Below, in pieces: positions 24,750-37,266 of a stretch of 64,000 nt of DNA. Position numbers and translations under genes: made by a program. A model generated the notes under the pieces. The model was given only the letters and a program-made list of their open reading frames with translations. It did not search any database and had not been told where the DNA came from. Source of the DNA: Macrobrachium rosenbergii (Eukaryota; Arthropoda; Malacostraca; Decapoda; Palaemonidae). Numbering within the stretch: position 1 is the stretch's first letter; the number at the start of each line of letters is the position of its first letter. The DNA lies in the NCBI RefSeq assembly GCF_040412425.1, contig NC_089768.1:1210001-1274000 (forward strand). The letters are read 5' to 3'.

Positions 24750-26160
24750 CTGGCTAGTAAACATCAAACAGACAGCCACTGAATACCTGTAAGAATATAG
24801 CTGCCATCAGCAATGGATTACCTGTACCTGGATTCAAACAAAGCTCATTGTTCTACATTGGGGATCTGCGAGAAATCAAAAGCCTGTCTGAGGAGTTATC
24901 AACCTCTCCAATACACCCTGATCCACCAGGAAAAACTGAATTTGGGCCCGAATTGTCACTTTGTTTGTTTCCGTCACAAAAATGAATTAGCACAGAAAGC
25001 CTTACTGATCAACTCCTTACATAAGCAGGCAATAAGAAGAGTACCAACAGCTCAAGTCCCTATCCCTGTCAACTGTCATCAGGAAATTAAACTTATTACT
25101 CTCTCCTAATGTCTTTAATGTCACTCAATCTCTTTTGCTACCTAATTCATAAACAGCTTATGAACTTCCTTGCCTGGCAGTGACACTGCATCCTTAGATG
25201 TGGAGTCTTTGTTGACTAAAATCCCAGTGGATAAGATTATTGGCAACATACTGGACTTGATACCACAGTGATCTACCAGAAATTAACATCCATAAGAATG
25301 TCTTCTTGTACAGAAAAACTATTTGAATAAATTGATGACTTGGCAATGATGTCCTTCTTTGGTGTCCTTTTCACATGTGGAGGAGAGAACCTTCCTAAAC
25401 CACCCCAACACCCATAAAATGTTTATGCCAAGTACACTGACAACATCCTTTTTACACTACCTCTGATGAAGAGGTCCCAGCCTGATTAAGGTCCTCCAGA
25501 GAAAATCATTCTTGGTCTTCACTTACAAACACAGCACAGCTGGTCGCCTTCCTTTTCTTATTCTGGATATCAAAAAACATGTCACTGGACTGAGGTCCAA
25601 GGTGTACACTAATGCAATGAACATGGGACACTGCCTCAATGTTCAGTTGCTGCTACATATGTCAACAGGACTACAGTAACTACTGACTACAAACTGCAGT
25701 GGTTGGGTGGAGATCTGCTGCAAGCTTGACCATGTTCATCAGCTCCTGGCCAACAGCAGATATTATAAGAGGAACATTGAAGAAATTGGATCTAAACATC
25801 TCTTCAGCCCAGCTCCTACCTCTCCTAACCAAAGGATCATCTTTTCTTGTGGGATCATCATTTACTATTGCAACTACTACCACGAACGGTACAGAGGGGT
25901 GTGATGCCCTTAAAAGGCATCATAAAAATAGGAGTCACCACAGAGAACAAGACTTCACTACATGGATATTCTGTACCACTACCCACAAAAGACTGCAGTA
26001 CTACTGAATTCAAGGAGTTATATTTCAAAGCAGAAACTATTAAGCCACACAGAGCTACTACACAAACACTTCAAATCACAAACACTTCAGATTAGTAAAT
26101 GGCAGATTGCTAAAACAGTAGCTATAACAACTCAGCACCCGACCATCAGCATGTTGTAGA
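24750..26160 (+). pseudogene. Penelope-like element (PLE) reverse transcriptase relic
   Basis: Plus-strand translation in three frames gives PLE landmarks in order. KLNLGPNCHFVCF is at about 24933. DVESLLTKIPVDKIIGNIL at about 25197 corresponds to DVESLFTNVPV in the family. IDDLAMMSFFGVLF is at about 25331 (family: IDGVAMGSPLGP). KYTDNILFTL at about 25434 has the YVDD catalytic box changed to YTDN. GRLPFLILDI leads to VYTNAMNMGHCLN at 25540-25640, and LDHVHQLLANSRYYKRNIEE is at 25730-25790. I could not find the GIY-YIG endonuclease expected further 3'. Stops and the lost second catalytic Asp make it inactive. Confidence 0.87.
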
Positions 26161-27169
26161 TTTCACCCTACCATCAGCCACCCGCCCCCGGCCTCAAGAA
26201 CAGCACTTCCTTCAGTCTCACCATCTTGATATTGCCCAACAACAGAGTTCAGGCTAGACAGAAGCACCACCAGTCAATCATCTTACTGGAATAACGAGCA
26301 AAGCAGCTGCAATGCAAGTGAGAGCTTGCATCTCTCTCTCAGTTTTAACCACAAGTCCCAACATCCAGTTAAAATTGAGAATGCTGTTGGGGTAGGTGAG
26401 CTCAGCCACTGACCATCTATAATAAAACCACTGCCCTGCTGACAGTCTTCCTTGTAAATGTTATTACATAAGACCCACCTGGCAAGCAACGCACCCTTTA
26501 AACTGTCATTTCTCACTTGCAAGTTTGACAGTCCTATACAATCGCTTGCCATCTACACTCTTTCCTTGGCTTGTGATTTAGTATTTCCTTTTAAGGCAAG
26601 TGCCTTTACAACAGGATACTGTTGAAGAGAAGGAAACATCATCTTGCAACAGTTCTGTAGAAGAAAGGGAATCCCGGATCAACACCTCACGTGAAGAGAG
26701 AAGGAACAACGACTTCAATATGTCTTACCCTTCAATGTCTGCATAGAGATTCAGCACTCCTTAACCAACAAGCCACCAAGCAAGAAAGATTACTGACAAC
26801 TAGAAAAATCAAAATACCAGCCCCTCTAACAATACTTGAAATATATGAAATGATTATGAAGTCGAAGATAGTCATAATAGCAGCTCTTCCTGGTATAATA
26901 AATTATATTTAAGTAATTTCCTGCTAACATTAGCTTGTGAGAATAAGGAAACTATCTTAAAGAATAATAACCTTAAAATATCAAAACCTCTGAGGTCAAT
27001 TCTTAACAGAAATAGCTACAATGTGCAGTAACCTTCCTTTTATTTTCACTTATGGGTACAAGGGAATGTGGACAACTACTGTGAAGTGGGAGTAAGTACG
27101 TAAACCTATGCTTAGTCTATGCTATACTAGCCCATCCCTAGACAAGGGGTCCACAACCTTTTGAAGTTG
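26161..27169. other. unannotated, possibly PLE 3' remains
   Basis: No recognisable protein. It may include the decayed end of the Penelope-like element. The sequence acaaggggtccacaacctttt at 27143-27163 resembles hAT-type terminal repeats but has no partner that I can find. Confidence 0.35.
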
Positions 27170-27291
27170 ACTCATTGTACTGCTTGGAAATTCCTAAAAG
27201 TAGGCCGGTGCTCTCATGTTTCCCAGACAGCTTTCTGGGAAACACGGGAGCACCGACATACTTTTAGGAATTGCCAAGCAGTACAATGAGT
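27170..27291. repeat. long palindrome (58-bp arms, 6-bp loop)
   Basis: Left arm 27170-27227 (starts actcattgtactgcttgg) is the reverse complement of right arm 27234-27291 with 5 mismatches, around a loop of cagctt. It could be a small fold-back MITE or a replication-error palindrome. The RNA would fold into a near-perfect hairpin. Confidence 0.9.
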
Positions 27292-29157
27292 AAGACTTAC
27301 CTCAAATCCCCACAAACTTTCTATTACTTGCAAGGAAGATTCACAAATAAAACTTGAATATTATACATCAAGATATATTGTATATGGCATACAGGTAATA
27401 CTTTTGTATCTTAGGATATCATAATATTATTTGTTATAAAATAAAAACTGGATTAATTAATTTTTTCTGGAAAAATATCCAAATATTTTTTTTTTTTATT
27501 TTACAAAACACCTCAAATACCTCCAAGCAGAATAATTTGCAGAAAATCCAAGCAACTCTGCTGTTGCACATTTACAAAAATATCCAAGATTCCATAAGGC
27601 TCAAACGACGTTTGGTCTTTGTACGTAACTTTATTAAAGGTTCTATATTACAAAGAAATAACTGCACTGTATCACTAGCAATTCCATTTGGAGAACATTT
27701 AAAAGGGAAGCTTTCAAAACGAAGCGTTATAATAAAAAAACGGAATTGTTGCAGATTCCTTTGAAGGTTTACAGCACATATCACGTCTCAAACCATCAAG
27801 AGCAGATGTTTGCCTTTTAAAATAGTATATTGCTAATTACATTAAGTATGCAGTGATATACGTATTAAATAATAAAAATACATTTTTTCCCGCAGCTGCA
27901 ACTGAAGTTAATGATAACTAAACAAAGGACAAAGGCATATAAAAAATAGCATGTCTCTCTCTCTCTCTCTCTCTGGCCCAAAATGAATAGCTTGGACGAA
28001 AATGGCGTGTTTGGCTTCATCGGTTTTTTAACTGTATTGATAAATATGCGAAAATAAGGAAAATGAATCAGCTTGTAAAATTCAATTTGAATATTTTCTT
28101 AATTTTCCTGTAACGAAAGACCATTCATCTGTAATTTGGATGATACAGTGTGTGAAGAATGCCCAGGGAAATTCATCGGTTATATTTGCTGTTCCATAGA
28201 CAAGATTTGTATTTTTATCATTTCTCATCTGTAATCTGAAAAAATTAAACAACAGAAAATAACTGCTAAAACTGACAGTAACGTGAGTGTAAATTATGCA
28301 TTTATAATCAATTGTTCTGCTTAATATCGATGAGAAGTTTTCGGCTGTGAACATCATTCTTATCAGACTTACGCCTGCAAAGAGCTGATGATTGTGAGCA
28401 CGATTTTATCCACTGTGCAAGAGCACTGCCAGACCATACAGAAGTGTACGGTGGTGCAGCAAGGAACAGGTGTGGAAACATTAATCCTAAGTTGTCCTGG
28501 CCATATTTCTAGCCTACCCACACGAACAATGAAACCTACAGGATCCTCAGAAATACATACAACATGAAACTGCAGTGTAAATCAAGGCAAAATAAATATA
28601 CAATATTTTTTCTGCGATACACCAATAAATTTGTATATCATGAATTACTGTAGGCAGTTGATATGCATGCGATATGTGTATGTGTGCCATCTGGGCTAAG
28701 TGTTGCAAATGTAGTTATAAGTAGGGGTATGGGATATTAGACAGCCTTGTCAGGTAATAGGTTTGTGGAGCAGAGCATGACCTTTTAAAAAAAATTGTTG
28801 TAAATAGTCCTAGTCTTAAAAACGCTACTTGGAGGAAAGAGCAAACAGATTCTTTGAGGTTTTACTTTCAAAGTTGCTAGGATAATTTGGATTGGGAGCA
28901 CAATGTAACAACTGGTTAACACAGGTAATACAGGTAGTAGCCACTGGAAAAGTTGCTTGTGTTTCAAGAGTATATTTTTAATGTGCAGCGGAGAATGTGT
29001 TCTAAGTCAGCTAAATAAGGGAATGATCATAACTAATGACGGTCTTATGAATGTATATTGTGGGCTTATTTTAATAGCTCTTGCTTTACTCTACTTTATG
29101 ACTTAATATGTTGCGTAGATGTTAGGTTGTGTTGTAAAGGGTATAAAACTCAACATT
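27292..29157. other. unannotated, with short (TC)n
   Basis: Contains a (TC)n tract at 27953-27974. A minus-strand frame after a good acceptor-like tract (ctgttgtttaattttttcag, about 28255-28236) reads NLVYGTANITDEFPWAFF, which vaguely recalls a serine-protease start, but key residues do not follow. No gene is called. Confidence 0.4.
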
Positions 29158-29402
29158 AAGCTGCAGCCACACCTACACTAGAACATGTCATAGACACATG
29201 TTTGTAACTCACTGCACAAACATCACAAACAGGTTGAATGTAAGGCGACAACTTACTGGTAGCTCTACCCAGTGCTTCATACTAATATCTGCTCTCCATT
29301 TATGGTCAATGACTTGTTTTCAACCTGTTAGTGATATGTATGTGGTTAGTTACCGTGTGTTTATGAAAATGTTTTGAAGTAGTGTGGACAAAGCCGTAGC
29401 CA
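29158..29402. repeat. possible MITE with imperfect terminal inverted repeats
   Basis: The left end gctgcagccacacctacact and the reverse complement of the right end (gctacggctttgtccacact) are similar. Inner parts also pair (acaaacaggttgaa with actaacaggttgaa). Length is about 245 bp and there is no open frame. Confidence 0.4.
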
Positions 29403-29863
29403 TCATATTTCCTTTAACTGACCAGCATAATCATGTTGATATTCCTTTTCTTCCACATTACTAATTCCTTTGTTGTGTCAGATTAATACTGAAACATCGT
29501 GTGTTGCGTGGGAGTTATAATCTGATGAACCGACAAATTCATGGTTGAAATTACAGTCAGACAGAAATTTCATGAGAAAACTGCCTTTTGACTGATATTC
29601 CTTAACTTTCACACCGATTCAAAATAATTAAACTTAGGCCTAAGTTGTTCTTTCTGCTACTGCTGCTGCACACCTTATGTTCTGTTATAGGCATTATCCT
29701 AGAACCACGTTCCCAAGGTTTAACCCCTGAACGTTGCACCAGCTTCCCTTCCTGACTGGTTCACAGGAGTAAAGGAGTGACATCACTGCATAAATGTTGC
29801 CATGCTGTTCATGAAACAAAAATGATATTTTTTCTATCGTCACCTCTTGTGTGTGTCTGAGTG

Positions 29864-29900
<37 letters not shown>

Positions 29901-30010
29901 AATTCCTAGAGTTAGTCATTCGCATAACCTAATACGATATCCAGTAACCATTTGTATGTTGATATGTATACCTCAGTATTTACATGGGTATGTATCTGTT
30001 GATTATCCTA
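29403..30010. other. unannotated, with (TC)n
   Basis: Only a (TC)n microsatellite at 29866-29897 is evident. Confidence 0.5.
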
Positions 30011-30303
30011 ATGGAATAGAATAGAGATTAGGCCGAAGGCCAAGCACTGGGACCTTTGAGGTCATTCAGCGCTGGAAAGGAAATTGAGAGTAGGTAGGTT
30101 TGAAAGGTGTGACAGGAGGAAAGCCTCGCAGTTGCACTATGAAATAACCGTTACGAGAGGGTGGATAGCCAGATGGAAGAAAGAGCATATGAATGGAGGT
30201 ACAGTAAAAGGAAAGAAAGGGGTTACAGCTAGGGGACGAAGGGACGCTGCAAAGAACCTTAGTAACGCCTACAGTGCATTGCGTGAGGTGCACTGACGGC
30301 AAT
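30011..30303 (+). repeat. abundant decapod repeat, copy A (near full length)
   Basis: Runs from aatagaatagag through ggccaagcactgggacc and ggtcattcagcgctgg to gtgcactgacggc. It shares its layout with copies at 32291, 35730, 37031, 37974, 38154 and 62230. From memory it is one of the commonest interspersed repeats of shrimp and prawns. It has no credible reading frame. Confidence 0.85.
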
Positions 30304-30690
30304 AACAATATTGACGCAGTTGTGTGCGACGATTGCATGGCAATGTATCATGGCCTGGACCAAACATGGTAGTGGAGGAGAGCTGATCTGCAGAATTATC
30401 ATCTCATAATCATCACAGATGCATTTTGTTTTATCAGCATACTGCTCCGTTTGTTGTTCTTTGTGAAATGGTTAACAGGAGCCAATCAGCTGACTAAATA
30501 TCTTTAAAGAAATAATATTCCAGGCGTGTGTCAAGGTAGCAAATCGAAAGTGGCGGTGTCGTGAATGTGGATCATTCAAGCAATTTCCCAACCATGACCA
30601 CTGTAAGAGGTAGACTTACTTGGCTTTTATTCGTGCCTAAAAACTACTGTATGTATACGTTAACTCACCGCCAACCCCCGACCCCCTCCT
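30304..30690. other. unannotated spacer between two repeats
   Basis: No gene or repeat recognised. Confidence 0.4.
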
Positions 30691-30996
30691 TTTTAGTTTT
30701 CTGTAAAAGAAAACTACTGAAAAGGCTATTTGTCTGTCCGTCCGCCCTCAGATCTTAAAAACTACTGAGGCTAGAGGGCTGTAAATTGCTATGTTGATCA
30801 TCCACCCTCCAATCATCAAACATACCAAATTGCAGCCTTAGTAGTTTTTATTTTAGTTAAGGTTAAAGTTAGCCATGATCGTGCGTCTGTCACCGCTACT
30901 GGTGCTAACAACACTGGCCACCACCACCGGGCCGGGGCTGAGTTTCATACGGCATTATATGCTGTACAGAAAATTTCTTCGGCGCATTTTTTACAT
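30691..30996 (+). repeat. hairpin-forming decapod repeat (copy 2)
   Basis: Same family as 12088-12437: tttagttttctgtaaaagaa at the start, actactgaggctagagggct in the middle, and cttcggcgcattttttac at the end. The right arm of the internal stem is partly deleted (gcagccttagtagttttta). Confidence 0.8.
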
Positions 30997-31194
30997 ACTG
31001 AGTGAAAAGCAACCGGCCGCCCCCACAACCAAAAAAGTGCTAGAAGTAGCCACGAAGTTGAGGTCGTTTTGCCTATTATACCAGTAGATTCTATTTCTAG
31101 ATTTCAGCCTAAAAGGCAGTAACAACTCAAATTTTATGAAACGATGGTGTGGCTGGGCCTAGTCATCTCTAGTAAAATGAATCAGGATTCAATA

Positions 31195-31290
31195 AATTTG
31201 TGTTCATGAGTTGAACTAAAATCGTAACTCAGCGAGCAAGCAAATTCTCGCTACAAACTCTGGGTATCAGTTCGAACCCTGCCAAGGAAG
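31195..31290 (+). repeat. tRNA-like fragment
   Basis: A B-box-like sequence tcagttcgaaccctgcc (about 31267-31283) follows gtaactcagcgagcaagc. It does not fold into a full cloverleaf by eye, so it is a SINE or tRNA-pseudogene fragment. Confidence 0.35.
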
Positions 31291-31408
31291 GTACAATTTG
31301 ACTTCATTTACGAAAGTCTGGTCTGATGACATGGCACTGGAACTGTTTGGTTAGTACACGGTAGGTATAACTTTTTTTGTTTAGATCATTGTGCCGGCTA
31401 TCACAAAT

Positions 31409-31576
31409 TCACACACACACACACACACACATAGGCATACACATATACCTATATATATACATATACTGTACATGTGTATGGGTGTGTCTTTGTGTGTGCG
31501 TCCATGCGTGACGTAAGCATTTCATTTCTGGATGAATTCCATTGATGTCCATGGCATCGTGATGATCACTAATAAT

Positions 31577-31643
<67 letters not shown>
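31409..31643. repeat. (CA)n and (GA)n microsatellites
   Basis: CA tract at 31409-31431 and GA tract at 31579-31643, with TATATAC-rich sequence between. Confidence 0.95.
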
Positions 31644-31646
<3 letters not shown>

Positions 31647-32290
31647 ACTGACGTTTGACCTGTCATTTCCTGTCGATATGAGATGACGTATCCACTCAAA
31701 AATAGATTTGTCAGATCAGGGAGTGATGTTTATTGCGACTAGATAAGATATCTCTGACCGTGTTATCATCCAGCGTGATGAGATCGTATTACCTGAGCCT
31801 TCCATTCCCCAATAAAGAAATGCCGCTCCTCAGAATATATATGCATCATATCTGACAGTGGATTCACGTCCAGGAAAATGCTGTAGTTCATTGGAACAAC
31901 TTTAAATCAACACTTTCCTTCTCTATCCTTCCTTCTCGAAAAGCTTCTGAACAGAAACGCAAACATTTCTTAGCTCTAAATTTCTAATCTACTGATTCTT
32001 ATCAGAATCATAAAGAATGTTAAAAAGACAGTCCTTTTAATTTCTTACGGCAACCTGTTTCCCGTAATATGAATGTTATATGCCCCTAAGTGCATACCTG
32101 TGATGTGGTAATGTACACTTATGTAGAATTAGTAATTGGTTAAAAGACTATTGGAATATCGTTGTCAAAACTAATATGTTCCCATCACACAGGGATTATT
32201 ACATGGCGCCAAAACCGTCGTTTCATGACAGTGTACTAGAGAATTCTAGGATAGAAAATGGTGGCAGACAATGTTAGTGGGAATGGGGAC
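31644..32290. other. unannotated
   Basis: Nothing recognised. Confidence 0.4.
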
Positions 32291-32450
32291 ATAAAATTTA
32301 GGCAAAATGTCATTCAGCGCTGACAGGGAAATTGAGAATCAGAAAGGTTTAAAAGGTGCAACAGGAGGAAAACCTCGCAGTTGCACTTTGAAACAATTAT
32401 CAGGAGAAGGTGGAAAGCAAGATGGAATAAAGAGAATATGAACGGAGATA
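32291..32450 (+). repeat. abundant decapod repeat, copy B (internal deletion)
   Basis: Same family as copy A but missing the ccaaggcgctgggacctatgag-type segment: aaatttaggcaaaatgtcat runs straight into tcagcgctgacagg. The downstream gcaacaggaggaaaacctcg is kept. Confidence 0.8.
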
Positions 32451-33575
32451 GGTGGGTCCTGGTGGCAAATACTGAGAACAGAAGAGAGCATGTTTGGACG
32501 TCTGATCCGTCGCCTTCTTGTTCAGGGTAGGAGGGTAGGATGATCTTGCTGAGAAATCTGGATCCACTAGTAGGCGACAGAGATATGGAGATGGGCTGCA
32601 AAACATCACTGAGAAAAATAGAAAGTCTTCAGGAAATGTTCTCGCAAAGGGTAGCATTTGGAAATACTTGAGAACGAATGAAAGATGATACTGCAAGGAA
32701 GAGAACTATGAGCGAGTATGTAAATTTAGTTCTAGCGAGGAGAAGGAAGGGTTTCCAGCACAAGACTGAATCATTATTGTTTAGTTAAATCAAAGCTAAG
32801 AACTGCGGGCTTTCGGTACTAAAGGGAAAGTTTAGACTATAACCACGAATGCTATCAAAACGACTGAATTATCACAGTGGAACAGCGAACGTTCCACATC
32901 CAAAGATAGATAAAGGATGAGCTAAGTCTAGCTAAAAGAAGAGAAAATGGGGTTTATGGACACTGAAAACGTGAAACCCATTTTTTTTATCTCGATTACT
33001 TTCTTCGAATTACGGCCGGAAAAGTGCGCTCGAAAGATAACATCTCAGTCTCTCGAAATCCCTTAAGTTTAAACCGAAGATCAGAGCCTTGTGCCTGTGT
33101 TGACGAATGTTCTGTATGATTTGAAAATCATATATTTATTTACTTTTTTGCCATTTTCTCTTCTGGATATGATTTGCTCCAGGTCTATAAAGATTTGATT
33201 TTTTTGGCCTTGATTCAGTAAGAATTTATTTACAATGCTGTTCTATAAGTAAAAGTAAAACAAAGAATATCCTGCATGATTAACAATACCAGTACATTGT
33301 GGTAGAGTAAAGCACGTTTTATGTGATCTGCATGCAAGCCAGTGTACTGGTTATTAATGAGAAACTAAGCTTCAACTTTCAGGCAGAGTTAAACTCTTAA
33401 AAAATGCTTTGAGTTACAAGCACACATTAACACTCTTATATATCACATGATTTACAGTGTTGTAATAAATATCGACTTGCAAGAACGCTTCTGAACGTAA
33501 GCTTGAGGCTAACAGCATTTAGACATAAACAGCACTAACTTCTGAGTTGGGGAAAACACTCTCTGCTGTTTTGTG
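32451..33575. other. unannotated
   Basis: Overlapping open frames on the minus strand (32314-32696) are low in information. No gene is called. Confidence 0.4.
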
Positions 33576-33795
33576 GTCAGGAATGCTGTGCTTATAACTC
33601 AAAGTATCTAAGACGAGAGTTCAAATTCCCCTCAGGACTGAAACACGTAATGCCAATTTCAATAATATAAATATACATTTTGTAGAGAAGTGACTTCTGT
33701 CGCATCCTGGTTGGTAATGTAGTGTGCGGTACTGGTAACTCAAGGCACTCTTAGATTCGAGTTCCGATCCACTTGAAGACTAAACTTTGTATCAT
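33576..33795 (+). repeat. two tandem tRNA-like units
   Basis: Two related units about 125-140 bp apart each carry a B-box-like site: cgagagttcaaattcccc near 33615-33632 and attcgagttccgatccac near 33754-33771. Each is followed by aggactgaaac or agactaaac. This looks like a dimeric tRNA-derived SINE, heavily diverged. Confidence 0.4.
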
Positions 33796-33999
33796 ATGAA
33801 AAAGTGATTTACAATTATCATCTGTGCTGGTCTGTCTGAGAGCTTTCTGCAAATGCATTCTCTAGGCTGACATTTATAGAACTGACTTCTATATTCAGAA
33901 ATGTTAAGCCACAAATATCATCTAATGCTGGGCTCATCAAACCTGGAAGGAGCAGATGCACTCACTAATTATTATTCCCCTCCCCTGTGTGTGTATGTG

Positions 34000-34003
<4 letters not shown>

Positions 34004-34073
<70 letters not shown>

Positions 34074-34088
34074 TACATATATACACAC
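34004..34088. repeat. (TA)n(CA)n microsatellite
   Basis: TA at 34004-34062, then CA and CATA units. Confidence 0.95.
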
Positions 34089-34467
34089 GAGTATGCGCTA
34101 GTGCGTGTCGGCAACTTTTTAATGGTCATTTTCCAGCGAAGGAGAGAAGGGATCTCTCCGGGCAGGGAGGGACTTCAAACTGTGGGAAACACGAGGCCCC
34201 TCAGAGGAAAAGGTAGTGCACAGCGTGATGGTCTTTCGGACACGAGTGAAATACTTTTACGGCGACCCTCCTACAACAGGGAAGGGATGAACTTGTCAGA
34301 GAAAAACTTTGGCGATGAAGCTGCGAAGCAGTTGAACCAGTCTTAGAACGCTGCTGCTCGTCAATATTTCAAGAAACTTTTACCCACAAGGTTTATGCAA
34401 AACGTACATGAATTTACCGTGGTGCAGTGACGAAGGGTAAGGACGAAATTCCTTTGTTATGCTATGA

Positions 34468-34471
<4 letters not shown>

Positions 34472-34532
<61 letters not shown>
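34472..34532. repeat. (GA)n microsatellite
   Basis: Pure GA over about 60 bp. Confidence 0.97.
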
Positions 34533-34534
<2 letters not shown>

Positions 34535-35729
34535 GGGGAAGGAAGGAGATTCCAGGTCAGCATACCTACTCACGTCATAATGTTCTCCACAAAGGCACAA
34601 AGAAGTATCCCTTCTCAGCGTCGTTCTCCTCCCATACTTATCAGCCTCTTCATCTCGAACCGCTGCCCACTCCTATTCCACTACCCTTCCATCTTCATGT
34701 TACTTGGTCTCTGTCGTTCTGTACTTTCGCTCACCTGCCATATTAGTGGAACGGTAGTTACCGGAATGTCCTCGTGAATAATCGAACAAGAGGAAGTTTG
34801 CTAAGTTACGAAAGCCGCTATGAATAAAACTAGTATAACTGGAGAGGAAACCCAAGGGGAAAACCCGAACTTAATCCTTTTCATCCCATTGCATATCGGA
34901 TAATAAAAACACGAAATATTAACAGCTGCTAAAAATCCAGGAAATCCTAAAAACAGGTGGCGTCAAATAGGCCTCAGGGAATCGAGTATTAAAAAATAGC
35001 CATCAGTGGCTTGGTAATGGAAGAATAAATGAAAATAACGTTAACACACACAGACCGAATGATTGAGCTTTGGTTTTATTTTAATTTTTTATGGCTTGTA
35101 GAGAAAGGTTTTCAATTTTGGATGTAGACCTTGATACAGCAATCTTCGAGAGGTTATCGTATGCAAACTGATGGATGACCGCTTTCAGAAACTTAGTTAC
35201 AGGTTCTCGAAATAAAAACAATGACTCTATTGTTGCCAGTATAATCAGATAGCTTTCTGTATGTAAACCACCTGATGCCACGTTAGAGCTTCCCTATGAT
35301 AATTTTCCTTTTTTTTTTTTTGACAACAGCATACATAAATAAATGTCAAGTCGAGACTACCGAGTGAATGAAGACTACAGATACTGACTGCAGTGTCATT
35401 CCATTCCGGGAGGAAGGAAATGGTAAATATGAAACGTCACCGGAAATATCAGTTATGCACTTTCTAGCAAGAGAAGAAAAACCGCGAGTTAGAAGCAACA
35501 AACAACAACAAGAAAACGGAAAGGGCTCGACAAACGAATAAGGAATGAAACGGAACCTCAGTATCTCCATACAATGGTAAACAGAAACAATCCGCAAATA
35601 CAGATCACGCAGAGAAGCGAGAGAAAAAAGAACACTGAACTGAACTGAGAACAGAAAGAAACGAGTAGTAAAAAATAAGTGTCAGAGAGGATTTTTATTT
35701 TTCTATAGCCATTCTTGCAAGCACGCTCA

Positions 35730-35920
35730 AGAACAGAACAGAAGATAGAATTTAGGCCAAAGGCCAAGCGCTGGGACCTACGATATCATTCAGCGCTGAA
35801 AGGGAAATTGACAGTAAGTTTTGAAAGATGTAACAGAAAGGAAACCTCAAAGCAGTTGCACTTTGAAGCAATTGTTGGAGAGGGTGGAAAGTCAGATGGA
35901 AGGAAGAGAATATGAAAAGG
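35730..35920 (+). repeat. abundant decapod repeat, copy C
   Basis: Contains gaatttaggccaaaggccaa and tcattcagcgctgaaaggg. It ends early at gaatatgaaaagg. Confidence 0.85.
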
Positions 35921-37030
35921 TCATTACGATATTAGACAAAGAAATGACAACTGTTCTTTCTTCTATCTTTCGATAATCGACTCGTTGAGAGGAGATCTGC
36001 ACCAGGGACCCTGATCTGCACCACTTGGAAATCTACTCAATAAAAAAAAAATTGTAATATCTAAATACCTTTCCTAACAACATTTGCAAATTCGCGAAAT
36101 TCTCAGACAAACCTGACAACGGTCTTTTGTTTCAAGAGAATATAAAATTAATAAGGGCAAAACGGCCTTTTGTTTCAAGAAAAAATAAAAAAGTAATTAA
36201 AAAATAATAATGAAAATAAAATTAAAAGTAATAAAAATCAATATAATTAAAATAAGAAAAATAAGAGTATTAAAATAAGACTAAGAATAAGAATAATAAA
36301 ACCAGTGAAAATCAGTAAAAGCAAAATACTAGAACTAAAAGCAAGAATTAGAAAATAAAAAGAAATCGTTCTTAGTTCTGACTGACTGACTACTTCAACA
36401 AGTTACCTCAGCCAAATGAGATCTTTTGTAGACGAACGTGCGCTGTATATGGAAAGAACTTGCTGATGTATTTATTCAAATGGCAGTATATTTCTATCAC
36501 CCTCTATTACTACGGCTGAGATGCTGGGTGCCCCAGTGCTAGCTAGCGAGAGCTTCAAGGGTCCAGTAGAGCACTTGGGGACCAACCAGGGAGAGGGAAT
36601 CGAACTTCTACCATTTCTTGGAGCTTGAGAAACATAACATGCAATGTATCATGATTGTATGGGTCTACCTTAATGTCATGACGTTAATGAGACATCGCTG
36701 TCTTGATGTACTGGATTAAATTGCAAATCAATGATTCAAGTATGATTCATGGAATTTGGAAAATGGATCTACATAAGAACTCTACAATGTAGCACATTGT
36801 CATCGAAGCCACGTTAGGGTTGTAAAGGTAGTTTGAATAAAAGCGGTTTACGACCAATTTTTTTACCTTACTGTATTCATTACACTTCGAGAGGTCAGTA
36901 TCCCAGCATCCCGTCAAGATATAGCAGAATTTAAACCTTGCGACAATACGTCGATTCTGAAATGTCCAAAATGAGCAATAACACGCAATGGCAGAAAAAA
37001 TGGCCACAGCAAATCATCTACATTTTTTAG
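35921..37030. other. unannotated, A-rich block
   Basis: The interval 36135-36360 is strongly A-rich on the plus strand (aataaaaa-type words). It is preceded by a short direct repeat, cttttgtttcaaga, at about 36124 and 36167. Nothing else is recognised. Confidence 0.45.
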
Positions 37031-37266
37031 CTGAATTGAATATAGAATTTAGGCCAAAGGCCAAGCACTGGGACCTATGAGGTCATTCAGCGCTGAAATG
37101 GAAATTGACGGTAAAAGGTTTGAAAGTTGTAACAGGAGAAAAACCTCGCAGTTGCACTATGAATCAATTGTTAGGAAAGGGTGGAAAGTAGGATGGAAGA
37201 AAGAGAATGCGAAAGGAGGTACAGTAAAAGGAACGCAAGGGGCCGAAGGCAGGCTGCGAAGAACTA
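37031..37266 (+). repeat. abundant decapod repeat, copy D
   Basis: Well-preserved core (ggccaaaggccaagcactgg, gaggtcattcagcgctgaaa). It ends near ggctgcgaagaac, so the last 30-40 bp of the full unit are absent. Confidence 0.87.

Larger units (their letters stand above)
33796..35729. other. unannotated, with two microsatellites
   Basis: Holds GT-TA-CA repeats at 33986-34088 and a (GA)n tract at 34472-34532. The open frames in this interval are mostly translated microsatellite. Confidence 0.5.

Noticed and set aside
28082..28357. Possible serine-protease start exon (NLVYGTANITDEFPW)
   Set aside because: The resemblance to IVGG...FPW is loose. No catalytic His motif follows where it should and the frame ends soon after.
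36500..36615. tRNA-like B box (minus strand agttcgattccctc)
   Set aside because: No A box at a suitable distance and no repeat boundaries were found, so chance is likely.
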